A stretch of DNA of 64,000 nt. Origin: Kappaphycus alvarezii. Its lineage: Eukaryota; Rhodophyta; Florideophyceae; Gigartinales; Solieriaceae. Shown piece after piece: positions 1 through 11,803 of this stretch (positions are counted from its first letter, which is position 1; every line of letters begins with the position of its first letter). The stretch covers positions 62,001 through 126,000 of the forward strand of contig NADL03000147.1 of the NCBI GenBank assembly GCA_002205965.3. Reading direction: 5' to 3'. Below the pieces are notes generated by a model. That model had not been told where the DNA came from and ran no database searches. It saw nothing but the letters and a program-made list of their open reading frames with translations. A program made the translations under genes and the position numbers.

Positions 1-707
1 TGCAGATTATAGTTGTAGACTAACTACTATTTATACCTACTCCTCGGGCTAAGACCCTTACTGAAGAAAGCTAACCTCGTTGTCGGCTCTGTACTTGTTT
101 CCAACTTTCGCTGCGTCAACTAACCCTCGTCTTCAGCAGCGATGGCTATTGCAGCTCTATCCACCCCAAGGATCCCCCTTTTTCCATTCTCTATTTTTGG
201 CTTCGCCACGTCTACCCAGACCAGTCAAAGTAGAAGTATCCGTCTTCAGCGCCCCGGTAACCGGCGTGTACACAGATGTAGGTTACTTTGCCATAGTGAC
301 ATCGGTTCAATACTCGCTCCTAAGGAGAAACTTTAGTCAGATAAGCTCAACCACCCTCGTGACGAGGAGTGCTGAGCACCTTACCTCAGTGAGAAGTCAC
401 GATTCTCTCGTTCCAAGGACTCACTCCTCTTTTCCTAAGGGCACCTTCGTTCCCAAGGAACACGGTCCGGCCTTACAACTTGGAAGGCCATTAACCGTCT
501 CAATCACTGGAAGGAACACCCCTGCTCTACCACACCCCCGAACCGCCCTAACTGGTCGCTTTCTGAGCCACTACCGAGCAATCGGATTAAAGAGGAAGAG
601 GTAACTCGAACGCCCTGTGAGTCTTTGTGCGTGTCTTCTCGTGTGTCGTTGCCCAAGTGATTTCAGTTCAACGGCTTCACCACACACTCGCCGCCCACTG
701 CACTACA
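1..707 (+). mobile_element. Diverged copia-type LTR, open at the window's left edge
   Basis: This stretch is a diverged relative of the two ~1-kb solo LTRs at 21423-22423 and 56797-57794. The shared landmarks come in the same order: a TATTTATACCTAC promoter-like box, a 'ggctctg.acttg..ccaactt' block, an 'atccccctttt' block, a 'c-ttacaac--gga' block, a 'gaacgccctgtg.gtctt' block, and an end resembling ACTGCACTACA. It begins before the window, so its 5' end is unknown. It lies directly upstream of copia-type pol debris in the same orientation and may be that element's 5' LTR. It is visibly more diverged than the other two copies, so it is older. Family assignment to copia rests on the neighbouring pol fossil. 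Confidence 0.65.
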
Positions 708-2640
708 CTCTGCCGATTTTCATATTCCTTAAAAATTATTAAGGGTATTTGCTGATGTAAAAATGCAGCAATTGAAACAGAAAGCCAAGTGAAATACTGC
801 CGCACAGTTCTATATTATGCAAAATAGGTCTTATCTTCGCCTGTGTTACCTTGGAACTACAGTTGTGATTCAATATCTCTTAGTGAGTAGTTTAATCTTG
901 ACTGACAAAATATATCCCAAAGAAGATAATCTTATATACCATTATTTTACTTCCTATGAATATCGTCCAGGTATCATTTTCATAATCATATCGTCTAGTA
1001 CTTCGGTTTTCCTCACTTTTTACGAAGCACTCAGGTGCCCATATAGCGAGCATTGGATACAAGGAATGAGAAGTCAGACGCATTCTATCGTCTAGCTGAA
1101 AACATTTGAGATCGAGTCTTCACCGCCTAGTTGTAACGTATTCTCTTTGAAATGTGTGTTTGACCTGAAAAAGAATAGTTATGGAGTATTTATCCGGTAT
1201 AGGGCGCAAATAGTAGCGCAAGATGTATAATAAATCCGTTGTACAGCCTTTTTTGAGTTCTAAACTCCCGTAGTTTATTAGAAAACGTTACTATTGCTAA
1301 TGGGATGGCTGTGGCAATTGATTGTGTCGCAGAACACGTGGATATAAAGATTTCATTTATTTCATCACTCCTGGATGTTAAAAATTTCATGACTACTCCG
1401 GAGCTTCCTGACGGGTTAGGGGAGGAATTCGATTCTTATTATTGAGATGGGAACGTACGTCGGTTATTGAAGGCACTCTATGGCTTAAAGCAGGGAGAAT
1501 GTGCGTAGTAGAAAACATTAAACTCATAATTATTGTCTCTTTTCGGTTTTAGGCAGTATGTATATGACTCCAGCCTTTATTTCCAAAATATGGGAGCCAT
1601 CGGTTACAGTTACTCATCTACGTTGATGACTTGTTGACTGACGCCAAATGCATAGAGCAATTTCATGAAATGAGGGCAAATTTTGGTAATAGATTTTAGG
1701 CGAGAGATCTAGGCTTTATGATGCTGTTCCAGGGATAAGGATACACAATGCACGTGCCAGCGCCAAAGCATTTTGTTGAGTCAGAAAATTTCTGTTGCAT
1801 TCCTGCTTGAGACGTCCATTATGAAAATTGGTAGAAGTTCATCGACGCCCATGAGATCTGGAGTTCCATCTCTGTTAGCGCATGGTTGCTAAAACAGCGC
1901 CACAGACCAATTCGACATACCGTATGGTGAAATATTCAGCTCATTCATGCATCTCTCTATAAAAACTCGGTATGACATACGGTATGCAGTCTCACCTTTC
2001 GGATGCTATATGCAAAATTATAATCAAGAGCATTGGGTTGCAGCCAGGAACATTCTGAGGTATTTGAAGACCATAAGAGAACTTTGATTGAGGTACGATG
2101 AAGAATTGTATGTATATGTTTATACTGATTCCTAATGGGTTGAAGATGTGCAAGTACGTAAGTCCACCGGGGGATACTGTTTCCTGATTATAGAGATGGC
2201 TTTTTCCTGGAAGTCTTGGCTGTAAATGGTAGTAACAGAATCACAACTCGAATTTTAGAACATCACTCATGCTTCAGCAATTAAGGAAGCCATATCGATT
2301 CGTGGTTCGTGTAATGAATTACTGATCGCTGATTGGGGTGCAGGAATGCCATATTTTGCTGAAAATCAGGGTTCCGTAGAACTGTCAAAGGATAATATTG
2401 TTTCTTCGCGGATGCAGCAGATTGGCTTAGAGTTCAATCCCACCAAACAATACTTTAAGAAACTTCTTGTGAGTATTGACTATTTTAATACTTCACTAAT
2501 GGCGGCGGGTATGCTTACCAAGCTATTGGACAGGATCAAGCTGAACAATATCTTTAAAAATTCCAGGTTGCAGCATGAAATAACAGCGAAACATTGAACA
2601 ACGAAGGGTACATGTTGAATAGCGTGAAGATAAACCTGGC
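708..2640 (+). mobile_element. Ty1/copia retrotransposon pol fossil (RT and RNase H region)
   Basis: Short landmarks of copia-type reverse transcriptase are readable on the plus strand: an LYGLKQ-like block near 1480-1500 and a YVDDLL-like active-site block near 1617-1640. RNase H-type blocks (a YTDS-like and an STGGY-like motif) follow near 2125-2185. Order and spacing fit the 3' half of a Ty1/copia pol. No gag, protease or integrase is recognisable upstream, and no 3' LTR was found. The element is broken many times (well over five interruptions) and looks old. The first 490 bases (708-1199) show no recognisable domain. Confidence 0.75.
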
Positions 2641-5600
2641 TTCGTTATTCTATGTGGCATACTTATCATACCTTGAACTTTGAACTCCAGTGAGTAGACA
2701 AGATCAAAGAGGTCACGATAGAATTGCTGATAGCGAGAAACACTGAGTAATATGTGGTCCAGGTCGATGTTGAATGTTTGTGTGGGAAATATGTCTCCCT
2801 TTCGACTAAAGACACATAGCGGGTGAGAAACTCCAAGATAGTTTGAATTTTAAAGTGTCTATGTCTGTATAGTAGTTTGGATTGAGTGAAACTACCTGCC
2901 CCGATTGATAAGGAGGAGTAAGAGAGATATTTCCCATTCCGACTCTAAAGAGCCTTGAAACTCTTTTCCTTCAATACCATGTCATCGATTCTCTGCCAAC
3001 AAAACTAAATAATTATAGTGATCCATCGGACATTATGCACGTCCCGGCTGTATTTTCTTACTAACAGTAATTTTTCTGTCGGTTGATCGTTACGAAGTAA
3101 CATGTGCCTTAACACAAAATGTTTTCTAACTATAGCTCAAATGCTATAAGAATTTAATTTGTACGTAGTGCTTGCTACTAGTTGGACCTTTGCATTGTAA
3201 AGATAACCGAAGGTCGTATCTCATCTAGGTTCCCAAGCATTGCTTAGTTAGGCAACGCGCTAAATCATGCAGTGGCTTCTTTTTTATGTTGATTACTCTC
3301 AGGGTTTCCCCTGTTTTATAGTTCTGGCTCGTATTTTCAGTTAATCTCCTTTTTTGCAGGTATGTACTGAGTTTTCAATGTAGCCCCTTGCGATATTTTT
3401 ATCCTATCCGTCTCCAAAGGAGGACGAGTATCTTTACAGGAGTGGCTTTTGCAAGTTCCGTCTAAACAAGAGCGACTATTTTCGTACACCTTTAGCTGAT
3501 GCGCTTAAGTCATCTGTTTCTACTACACCTTGTGTCGCTTTACCTGGACTACACCTTCCAGTTAATTATTATACTGAGTTTCTCTATACTATTCAGTACA
3601 CCTTCAAACGAACGCCTAAACGCCTCCTTTTTCGGCTCTCCAAAAAATAACCCATCCGGAGGCACTCTTATTTACTTCTGGCATTAGAAAAGCCGCCTAA
3701 ACTTTCCCATGAGGGCTTTTCGGCGGATTGCACTACATCTCTATTCTCCTTAATGTACGCATATCATTTTTCACAGTTTGGAATGTCGATTTTAGTGCTT
3801 CGGCACCTGGATTAATGCAATCTCGTACAATTAAGAAATTTTTCCAATAGCTTACTTCGTGAGAGGAAGAAAGGTAAGTAGGGAAGTATATAAAAGGAAT
3901 ATTTAAATTCTTATACCATGAAAGGGATACGAGCGGAACATTTTCACTGAGTAACATCGTCAAAGACGCTGATATTACTCCTCGATAATGATGTCTCTCA
4001 GTGAGAGAAAGAAATGAGCCAGCGCTGAAAAAGTTTCATGGTTCCAGGCAGCGCCACTGCAGTACATATTACAATACGTTTTAACATAATTGTACTGTAA
4101 GCTGGCACTCCTCGAGATTTGAAGCTCGAAGTCTAAGGTTATATACGGATATTTTTAGCAGTATTTATCATGATAATACGCCTCACATTCATAGCGATCT
4201 CTGTGATTTCAATCGACTCAGTGAGGAAGGGTACTGTTTCGTATGGAGAGGAGACCCTTTTATTGGTAGAGGGGACCCTTTTATTGGTAATGAGTAAATA
4301 TTATTCATCAGCTTTGTAGGGTCGGGTACTTCTTATGAGGGCGGAATTGGGATGTTCCACAGAGTATGGATACAGCACGTCTATTTACCGAAGACTCGTG
4401 TCGAGATGACAATTGTACTCATATGAATCCATATTTATAACGCCAAAATTTTATTTATCCCACTACAAAATGACACCATTTGCTTCTCAATATATCTAAA
4501 AGCACAATTTGGTACTTTCACGTGCAAAAATTCAGAGTTTACACCTCAAATGTTCAATTGATCACACAAAAAGTTTGTCAACATCGGAAATTTAACCAAA
4601 ATTGACTAATCTAAATGACCCCCGTCAACAGCCCTTAAACTTTGTCAACACTCAGTCAACCCTTGTTAGGCCAGCGCCTGACTGTATGCTACTATTCTGT
4701 TCTCTTTGGAAAAGTAAGCGCGTCAACGAAACTTTGGTCAGAATCGAAGTTGAAACATCTGCCAGAAGACGTCCGACTTCGTTCACCGCAGACTGGTCTA
4801 TTCAGGACCGAACAAATTGCTTCAGATTGAAAATTGTCAAAGTCAAGTCAACAGAAGTATCTGAACGTGGCCTAGCAACGTCCAATGAAATAGAGACATC
4901 TACTGTCGTGGTCGAGCTATCTAATCGTCAACCTTAAGAAGAAGAACCCCGAGAAGAAGCCAATGGTATGACCGGAGTAGGAGTGTTATGCAAAAATTTG
5001 CATGGAAAAATTAGTACCAATCAGAAGGTATTATTACCCTTGAATTTATCAACAGCACATCTTCAATGGAAAGTAATTAGTTCAGCAGGGGATTTTTTGC
5101 CCTCCTGTGGAGCGCAAAGAGTCAGAGCCACTATTTATTTTCCCATTATATAGTGGGCCGATTAGGCCACAGCGGTTGTAGCGAATGAAGATGAAAATAC
5201 TTCTTCTATATATATGGGGTGTTAATCTTCAAGTATTCCGCTACCCATACTGGGCCCATTCCGCGACCGCCGCGAAAGGGCTTTCCTTCTTACTCAAGTA
5301 GCCCGTCACATGCGCACATTCCTGTTTCACATCTGATAGCAGTACAGTGGCGTAATATAGATATATGACGTCCACTATCTAAAAAACAGAGGTGTTTCCA
5401 GATACAAAATTGCTACCATAAGATAGTTGTGCGTAAAAAGAGGCGTATGTGGACGAGTGACTCAGGACCAACGAGTTTTTCTTAAAGGGGGAATGGTATA
5501 CCAACACTTTGCGAGCTACGGAATTGCTCCCGTAGACGTAACAGGTCAAATGAGATTATTGTAGATGACATAGGTCTCATTACATTACTAAAAAATCTTA

Positions 5601-5879
5601 AAGAGGAAGTGCCTTCCACCCCGCATCGCGGCTTGCGAGCTGTTTATAAATTTTGGGTCCGGAGTTGACTACCAACTTCTTTTCTATTGGAGTTTCACTT
5701 TGACGTTTTCTGCCAACTTGCTTTTCCTGTCCTACAGTTTACTCAGCTTATATAGAATTTTGGCTACCCCTAAAGTCCGAACGAAATTACAAAATATGCT
5801 ATGAAATCCATAATGATACTTTAAGTGGACGATATACTCTGAACAAAAGATACTTAAGACGCGCAAAATAAACCTATTC
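2641..5879. other. No gene recognised; low-complexity relics
   Basis: About 3.2 kb without a recognisable gene. Short open frames at 4602-4937 and 4968-5153 on the plus strand do not resemble any family I know. A short imperfect inverted repeat (GAAAAGCC...GGGCTTTTC) lies at about 3687-3722. A purine run, AAAGGGGGAA at 5484-5493, followed directly by TGGTATACC, looks like the polypurine-tract/3'-LTR junction of an LTR element, but I could not find the matching LTR end. The region is most simply read as eroded transposon sequence. Confidence 0.5.
4251..4289. repeat. Short tandem duplication (~20-bp unit, 2 copies)
   Basis: The block GACCCTTTTATTGGTA occurs twice in immediate succession, as units of about 18 and 21 bp. 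It is a local tandem duplication with no coding context. Confidence 0.8.
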
Positions 5880-6402
5880 CTCCCATTTCCCATCTCATAG
5901 ATCATATACACACTCCTCCGAAATATCTATGCTACCCAAGCAGTCCCCAAAAATATTCCCGAATAGCTCGCCGCTTTCTACCGCTTCTCGGGAAATATCC
6001 AAACCACTAAATATGCCCGCTTCAACACTTAACATCGGGACCATTTAGTCCCCTCCGTCTAATCCGAAGCCTACGCCATCACCTCCGCCACCTCCTTTCC
6101 CACCCATTTCCAGGATCTGCACGTCCGTGTATTCATCCTCTTCTACGGATTCTTTGCCCTTGTCGTCATCTTCTGAAGCTTCTTCCATAGCCGCCTCGCT
6201 CGACTCTTCATCATCACAAACCAACTCTGGGGCCACCCACTCCTCGCGTCTTCCTCCTCCTTTACAACTTCGTCATCAACCTCCTCCGCCTAGACCTCAA
6301 CAAAAGCCTTCAGACGAATTTTATGACTTTGGTTTTTTGTTTGGCTACAGAGATAGTCGTCCGCGTCGGTGGGACCTATATGGGGCAGGATGTGCCTTTT
6401 AG
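5880..6402 (-). pseudogene. Relic of an acidic C-terminal tail, homologous to 56479-56790
   Basis: On the minus strand this reads as a Glu/Asp/Ser-rich stretch (a frame at 6236-6045 is mostly acidic residues, then Gly runs). It is followed in another frame by a segment containing 'FSGLDIS', then 'GDCLGS'. The same order, acidic stretch then 'LSGLDI' then 'GDCLGA', occurs on the plus strand at 56479-56790, at the 3' edge of the zinc-finger tandem array. I therefore read it as a lone, degraded tail of a member of that gene family, 22 kb from the nearest intact member. Frames are disturbed and no zinc finger or PB1 is visible. The opposite-strand Ser-rich frame at 6127-6402 is most likely its shadow. 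Confidence 0.45.
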
Positions 6403-6929
6403 AGGGCGACGGTGACGGGTTTTTGAAATGGACCGGGAACGGTGCATTTGGTTTATTTTGATTTTTTTTGGAGGAGTGGTAGGGGACTGGAGATGTTAGA
6501 AGGGTTTGTGGTTCAGGTTGGATGGAGTTATTTAGGTTATAGCGAGAACTTTCTGTGGATTCGAAATAAATTAAAAAATAGGAAATATAATTTGTTGTTG
6601 CTCATTTGCGCGGGGTTTGTGGTTAAAAAGAGAGAATTTGAAGAAAATGGTATGCTAAAAGCGGAAAATAAATCGATTTAGGATTTATTTAGAGGGTTGT
6701 ATACAGTATTAACATATCTGATAAACGGCAGTGATTTTGGAGAGGATCGCAGAAAGGATAAGAAAGGTTAAGGAAGGAGATATATCCTCCCTGGGAAGGT
6801 GCTGAGAGTGAGAGAGGTTGAGGAAGGACTAACCATACAGACAAATTTTTACAAGAGAAGGCAATACAGTGAACCAAAAGTCGGTAGATGACTAAGACAA
6901 AAAAAAATTTCGTCCAGTCTAGCGGGCGC
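6403..6929. other. No gene recognised
   Basis: About 530 bases with no recognisable coding or RNA feature. The plus-strand frame at 6442-6681 is AT-rich and has no family resemblance. Confidence 0.5.
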
Positions 6930-7775
6930 CTGACTCCATCCCTAGTATGCCCCACCCCGTCGACCAGGGTTCCTTGGAACCGCTCCCTTTCGCTGCAGCA
7001 CACATTAACGTCCACACTTTCCTCAAAAATGTGCATCAGGAGGCGCTGGCCGAGGTTCACTGGCGCGACGACGAATGGGCCAGATCATCAAACCGGGACC
7101 TCCACACGGAGCTACACGGACGCCGATGTGGGGCTATGCATACGCAGTCTAGCGTTCCGCAAAGGCTCTGGTGCTGCTCTTCTCCAAGCACATCCCTCCC
7201 TTGACACGGAAGTGTCCATGGCGCAAACATTGACATGACTTTCTTCATAACGTAATCGCCGGCCGAATCGCCCGTGCCGCAGGCCTGGATTGCCAGATCG
7301 AGGTCCACTTCCTCGTGTTAGGCACTTAGCTGCGACCTGCCGACATACTGGTTCACCTACCAGCAGCTCCTGACGTCGTTGTGGCCCGCCCGATCACCTG
7401 CGACATCACCGTTTTCTCTCCCTTCAAGGACTACGTAATGACATAAGATGCACGGGAAATGCGCGGTTCTGCTGTGATTGCGCACCACAACAAAGTGACT
7501 TAAATGGATCGAAAAATGTGGCGTTGACTCGCCCGGCCTTCCTATAGACCTAAACAGGTACCCAATCTTGAATTTCAACCACTGGCTTTTGATTCCCTGG
7601 GTTCCCCTTCTCCCGAAACCATCCTCTTCATAGAGAATCTGCTGACCCGCATCGCGGACAGATTCAACATAGTAGTAGTTATGGGTACACAGATTTATAG
7701 GCGCATTAGTAGCACAATCTGGTCGTCGAGTGTAAAATCTATTTTGTCGCGCATGTCGCTGAAAGAGGGCTGACG
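6930..7775 (+). mobile_element. LINE 3' fragment, family A (degraded, 5'-truncated)
   Basis: Translated pieces in several frames match the intact-looking LINE fragment at 42907-44290: 'RVHW.DD.W', 'RI.RAAGLD', 'LRPADILV', 'CDIT.FSPFK' and the terminal 'RI...I.SRIY.R.S...WSS...ILSR' block. This is the region C-terminal to reverse transcriptase in a class of non-LTR retrotransposons, and it contains an endonuclease-like RPAD...DxTVVSP signature. The copy is 5'-truncated and frameshifted several times. It ends near 7775 just after the 'SRMSLKE'-like terminus. It is older than the 43-kb copy. Confidence 0.75.
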
Positions 7776-8469
7776 TGGACGTTCTGGTTAGCTCTCAGCT
7801 AGCATTATAGTCAGATCCTATAGCGGAAACCCGTTATATCTATGTCATAAAGATCGAACGAAATTCAGCAGACCATTGTATACAATAATTTTAATTTAAA
7901 ATTTTAGGTATTTTTGAACAATCATTTGTAATCATAGGCGTACATTCACTTGTTCTTTGGACACAATTAAGAGCATTTCTGTGTATTAGATAGTCTGAAA
8001 TGAGGTACAGTCAAAAGGTACGACCTCATAGGGCTGGTTTCACCTCCTATATAGCCGCGTACCCAACGTCGGCCCACGGGCTTTGCGTAGGTTGTTAGCT
8101 CCAACATTACAGCTAGGTATGTTTCAGTACACTGTATAGCGTATTGTGCGAAACGTGGATTAACGGCAAATTGAAATAAACAGAGGCTGACGCACTAAAA
8201 GCATCACCACTGACTTGGCGTAAAACTTTAAATAATTATATCGCTGTTTCATTTTCATTGGCTGCCGTAAATTTAGTTTGTTTACTCATTTCAATCTTTT
8301 CAGATTCTTCCAAAGGTGGAATTGTTCTGCTATTTCGCTGTCCGATCTCGTACTCGTGGTACTACCTATCGAAGTGGCTCTAGGGACTACTACTCCCTAA
8401 AGCCACTTCGATCCCATTGCCAACGCAGGTACCAAGACAATGAAAAATGCCATTGCTCGAGACTTTACG
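7776..8469. other. No gene recognised
   Basis: About 700 bases with no recognisable gene. It probably includes the 5' flank of the Harbinger element that follows, but I could not define a terminal inverted repeat. Confidence 0.5.
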
Positions 8470-9598
8470 TGCGATGGCCTATTTCAAATTATTGAAGACG
8501 TCCTTGAGTAAAGAAAAGAAGAAGTCCAGACGCAGAAAGGAGTATCAGGACCCTGTCGAGCACCGAACATCGAAAAATTTCGATTAGAAGCAACAGAAAG
8601 CTTACTCAAAGATTGTTTAAGCAAAAAACCGTTATACCCGTCTGCTGTTTTCAAGCGCAGATCTCGATTTTAGAGCACTTAGTTCACTCACATCTACAAT
8701 GCACTTCAGAAAAATCCATACTTCAGGCAAAAAAGGATTTTACTGTAAATATGGGATATCGGGACTGCAAAACGCCACTTTTGCACTTCGATTACTCGCA
8801 CTTGGATGTTCATCTGATATTACTGACGAATATCTACGAATGTGCTACTCCACAGCAGACCAGTGACTCAAATAATTTGTGAAAAGTCATATCACCTTTC
8901 TTGGAAGGGCATCTACGAGCACTTGCAGAGAGTGGCCTAAGTAAAATACTTGGGCGATTCAAGAGGCGGAGATTAACAGAATTTTTGGGTAGTATGGACT
9001 ACAGAAAATGAATTTGATAGACTTTTCCTACTGCATAGCATTGTCAATTGGAAGGGAAAGAAGTTGTACCGTCAATAACATTGAAGGCTATTGCAGATGA
9101 TACGTTATGGGTATGGTACGCAATCATTGGCATGACGAGTTCTTCTGATGATATCAATGTTCTTGATGGTTCACCTGTGTTAGGAAACATTGAAACGGAA
9201 GCTATTCCTCACCGATTGAGTTCGCCGTTGATGGCAAGAAGCGAAATATTCCATACTTTGTCTTTGAAGATATATATCCGAAATGGTCTTGTGCTATACA
9301 TACAGTACTAGAGGTTGTGAATGAAATGGAACGGTTATGTTCCAAATGCCAAGAGAAAGCAAACAAAAATGTGGAACGAGCGTTTGGGGTTTTTCAAAGC
9401 AAGTTGCATATTTTGAGTCGACTTGGGAGATATTGGTCAAAGGAGATTATGGCCTCCATGGTTAATTGCTGCATCATCTTGCGTAATATCGCCGTAGATG
9501 AACGTGAAATGCTCAATGAAGAATCTTATTTCCAAACTGAACATGATGGGTATCTATTAGTTGGTTCAACCGAAACGCCAATTTTAGGGCACTCTTGA
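8470..9598 (+). pseudogene. PIF/Harbinger transposase (DDE_Tnp_4/plant-transposon type), decayed
   Basis: Pieces in order match the PIF/Harbinger transposase family. First comes an Arg/Lys-rich N-terminal block with 'RRRKEY.DP' (about 8525-8560). It is followed by 'NRYTRLLF'- and 'DEYLRM'-like blocks, then 'PSITLKAIAD..LW.WYA..GM..S.DDINVLD.SP' (9067-9180). At 9317-9598 there is 'VERAFGVFQSKL.IL...RYW' followed by 'CCIILRNI.VDER', the hallmark helix containing the third acidic residue. The enzyme would cut and paste the element. The reading frame is broken by several stops and shifts, including a TAG near 8586 and a change of frame near 9311. A partner gene lies convergently at 9800-10620, the usual two-gene layout of these elements. 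Confidence 0.85.
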
Positions 9599-9799
9599 GA
9601 GTATTTCGTCTTCGACTATCATCTTTCCTGGTTCCCTTGCTACTCTTTGCGAAATTAACAACTTTACTCGGAATAACATGGAACTCCATAATACAAATAA
9701 TCTGTTGTTGCGTCATCAATGGATTGTGAAATCTTCATCTTTGTTATTTACTTTGTATATCACAGATGACTTTACAAATAATTGTCTATTCGTTTCGTG

Positions 9800-10620
9800 T
9801 AGCGAAGCGTTATCACACTGGGAGCACCCTAAAAACCCATAACTTCGGCGGCATTTGGTTGGCTTCAACTGAATTAAGTGCTGTCGACTTCTTCGCGGCT
9901 CTTGTTCTCGCTTTTCGAACCGCTTCTGCGCGCATGCGGTTGAAATAGTCCACATCATCTCCGTCATCACAGCCAGAAGGTGCGGACGAAAAAACTATTA
10001 TTTCATTGTGACGTTCGAGTGACTCGTTTCTAGCTTTCTGCAGTTCCACTGCTTGCTGTGCTAACTTGACCTTCTTTCGCACTGCTTCTTCTTTTTTGAA
10101 GAGCTCTTTTGCTTTGCCTTCCGGTTTGTGGGTCCTTTGTAATTGACGCTGAGCTTCCATCTGCAGAGATACCTTCGTCCACTTCAACAACATTGGCGCC
10201 TGCAGATTCTGGTGTTTCGGTACTTTTCTTTAACAATGCTCTTGACAATGACCCCTCTGAAAACTTTTCTGGATCATGCAGCACATTCCACGCTGCGAAG
10301 AACTTGAAAGGCTTTCCGCGATTATCGCTAGCTAATTGTACCTTTACGCCATTTTAGATAGCCGCTGCAATACTGTGAACATCACTTTCAGTAGCAACAG
10401 TTGGTTTATAGCGTCGAATAGTATGGGCGCACCCAGAACACTTCACACACTCTTTGTTGATTAACTTGATTCTGCACATTATAGACCCTGACGTTCGATA
10501 GGTGTTTGTAGGGGGCTTCAGGCTATTGTACAAATCCGCGATTCGAGAGAAGAAGTCAAAAGATTTCTGCTCTGACCCTATGATAAGGTCTTCAGATATC
10601 TTGATTCAGGCTCGAGCTAC
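9800..10620 (-). pseudogene. NAM/Myb-like DNA-binding partner of the Harbinger element
   Basis: Read on the minus strand, the N-terminal part has 'FFSRIADLYN', 'CRIKLINKECVKCSGC' and 'ESDVHSIAAA', then 'F.FFAAWNVLHDPEKFSE'. This is the SANT/NAM-associated pattern seen in second ORFs of PIF/Harbinger elements and in plant 'no apical meristem-associated' proteins. The C-terminal half has the characteristic 'PEGKAKELFKKEE', a Lys/Glu-rich coiled coil, and 'ELQKARNESLERHNEIIVF'. The partner protein normally helps the transposase bind element ends or enter the nucleus. The frame changes between the two halves (around 10030-10190), so this copy is damaged. It converges on the transposase with ~200 bp between them. 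Confidence 0.7.
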
Positions 10621-11803
10621 TGCCTGATCCTCTGATAATGTGTAGTTTGCTGCCATGTTCCACGTGGCATTTTGCTGCACTACAATAGACGCGGTGATTG
10701 CGGTTGTAGTCGATGTGGTAACGCATGGAGATGCAGCAGATCCGCTCGGTTAGGATATCTGGGTTTTGGGCATGGTTGATAATGGGAAAAGAGTTGCCAA
10801 TGGTAGTGCGGAGATGTAGCAAGGTGTTTTCCCGAGGCCCTCCGAGGGACTTGGGAAAATCTTGGGGGTTGTTGAAATTGGCGCGAAACAGTTTGAAAAA
10901 GCACGTCGCCACCCAATCACGAGCTTCCAACTGTTTTGATCTTCGAAGCAAAGGGCAAAATTTCAGGGCTATATCCGATTGAAATAAGACAACATTCTGG
11001 CCCCATAATAAATATTTCTTTTTTTCGATGAGAAGAATCAAAATTGCTAAACAGGGGGGATGAAATTGAGGTGCTTTGCTTATTAGGGATGCAAAACTCC
11101 TATTATTCCAAGACTAGGGGGACAGTTCTTTGCAATGGAGAGTATGGAAATGAGGCCGAATCATTAAGTACTATCTTACAAGGGCTGGTGTGAGGCCAGC
11201 CGTAAGGCATGCTGCGTTAGACTAGACCGTCGCCGGAGCGAGTCTTTGCATAAGGACAGATCGCACCCGCCCGACGGTCAAATTGGTAAACTAAAAAATT
11301 TACACATTCAGTTATTTAGTCTTTATTGGTGTGGATGCTCAAATTTTTACAGGCTTGAAAAAGTGCAGTAATTTAAGTTGTCCGTTTCGTTCACAACTCT
11401 AATGTGGAGGAGTGTACTGGTCCATCAGATTGGCTAAAAAGCATCGGACTTGGCTTTCAAATGTCTAGATCAGCATCGGTCTTGACATAAATATAGAAGA
11501 AAACTTTACCGCATTAATATCGATCATTTTTTGTTTGTAGAGTTCATGGGGGGTCCCGCATGAGCCCCTACTGGAGGTCAGTAGTACTTAGTTCAGTACT
11601 TTGTTTTAAAATGTAAGCAAGAGTGCCGCTTGCTGATGTACCTTACGGTACTATACAATAAATTTTAATCTTTAGATATGCAGAACCATCTCGAGATAAC
11701 GCACCCCCAGTGGCAACGCCCTATACAGTATAGTGCGACAACCGTAAAGTGCACAATCCAGAAATAATGAAAGGAGCGTGGTTCCCTCTGCCTTTACTAT
11801 CTT
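10621..11803. other. No gene recognised; contains a structured inverted repeat
   Basis: No protein family is recognisable. Overlapping frames on both strands at 10592-11041 cannot both be real, and neither resembles a known domain. A nested hairpin at 11225-11279 is listed separately. The right boundary of the Harbinger element and the left boundary of the Tigger element must lie here, but I did not find clear terminal repeats. Confidence 0.5.
11225..11279. other. Nested perfect inverted repeat (55-nt hairpin)
   Basis: The outer arms GACCGTCG (11225-11232) and CGACGGTC (11272-11279) are perfectly complementary. Inside them GCGA/TCGC and GTC/GAC also pair around a ten-base loop. A second small perfect stem (GGCTGG...CCAGCC) lies just upstream near 11183-11201. 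It could be a transposon subterminal hairpin or a structured transcript. It does not resemble a tRNA. Confidence 0.5.

Noticed and set aside
5484-5500. Polypurine tract followed by a 3' LTR
   Set aside because: The purine run and TG start are suggestive but no second LTR copy or end could be found.
10592-11041. 149-codon minus-strand frame and overlapping 85-codon plus-strand frame
   Set aside because: They are mutually exclusive, lie in transposon flank, and neither has a recognisable motif.
11225-11279. tRNA gene
   Set aside because: The nested hairpin lacks a cloverleaf, a T-loop consensus and the right arm lengths.
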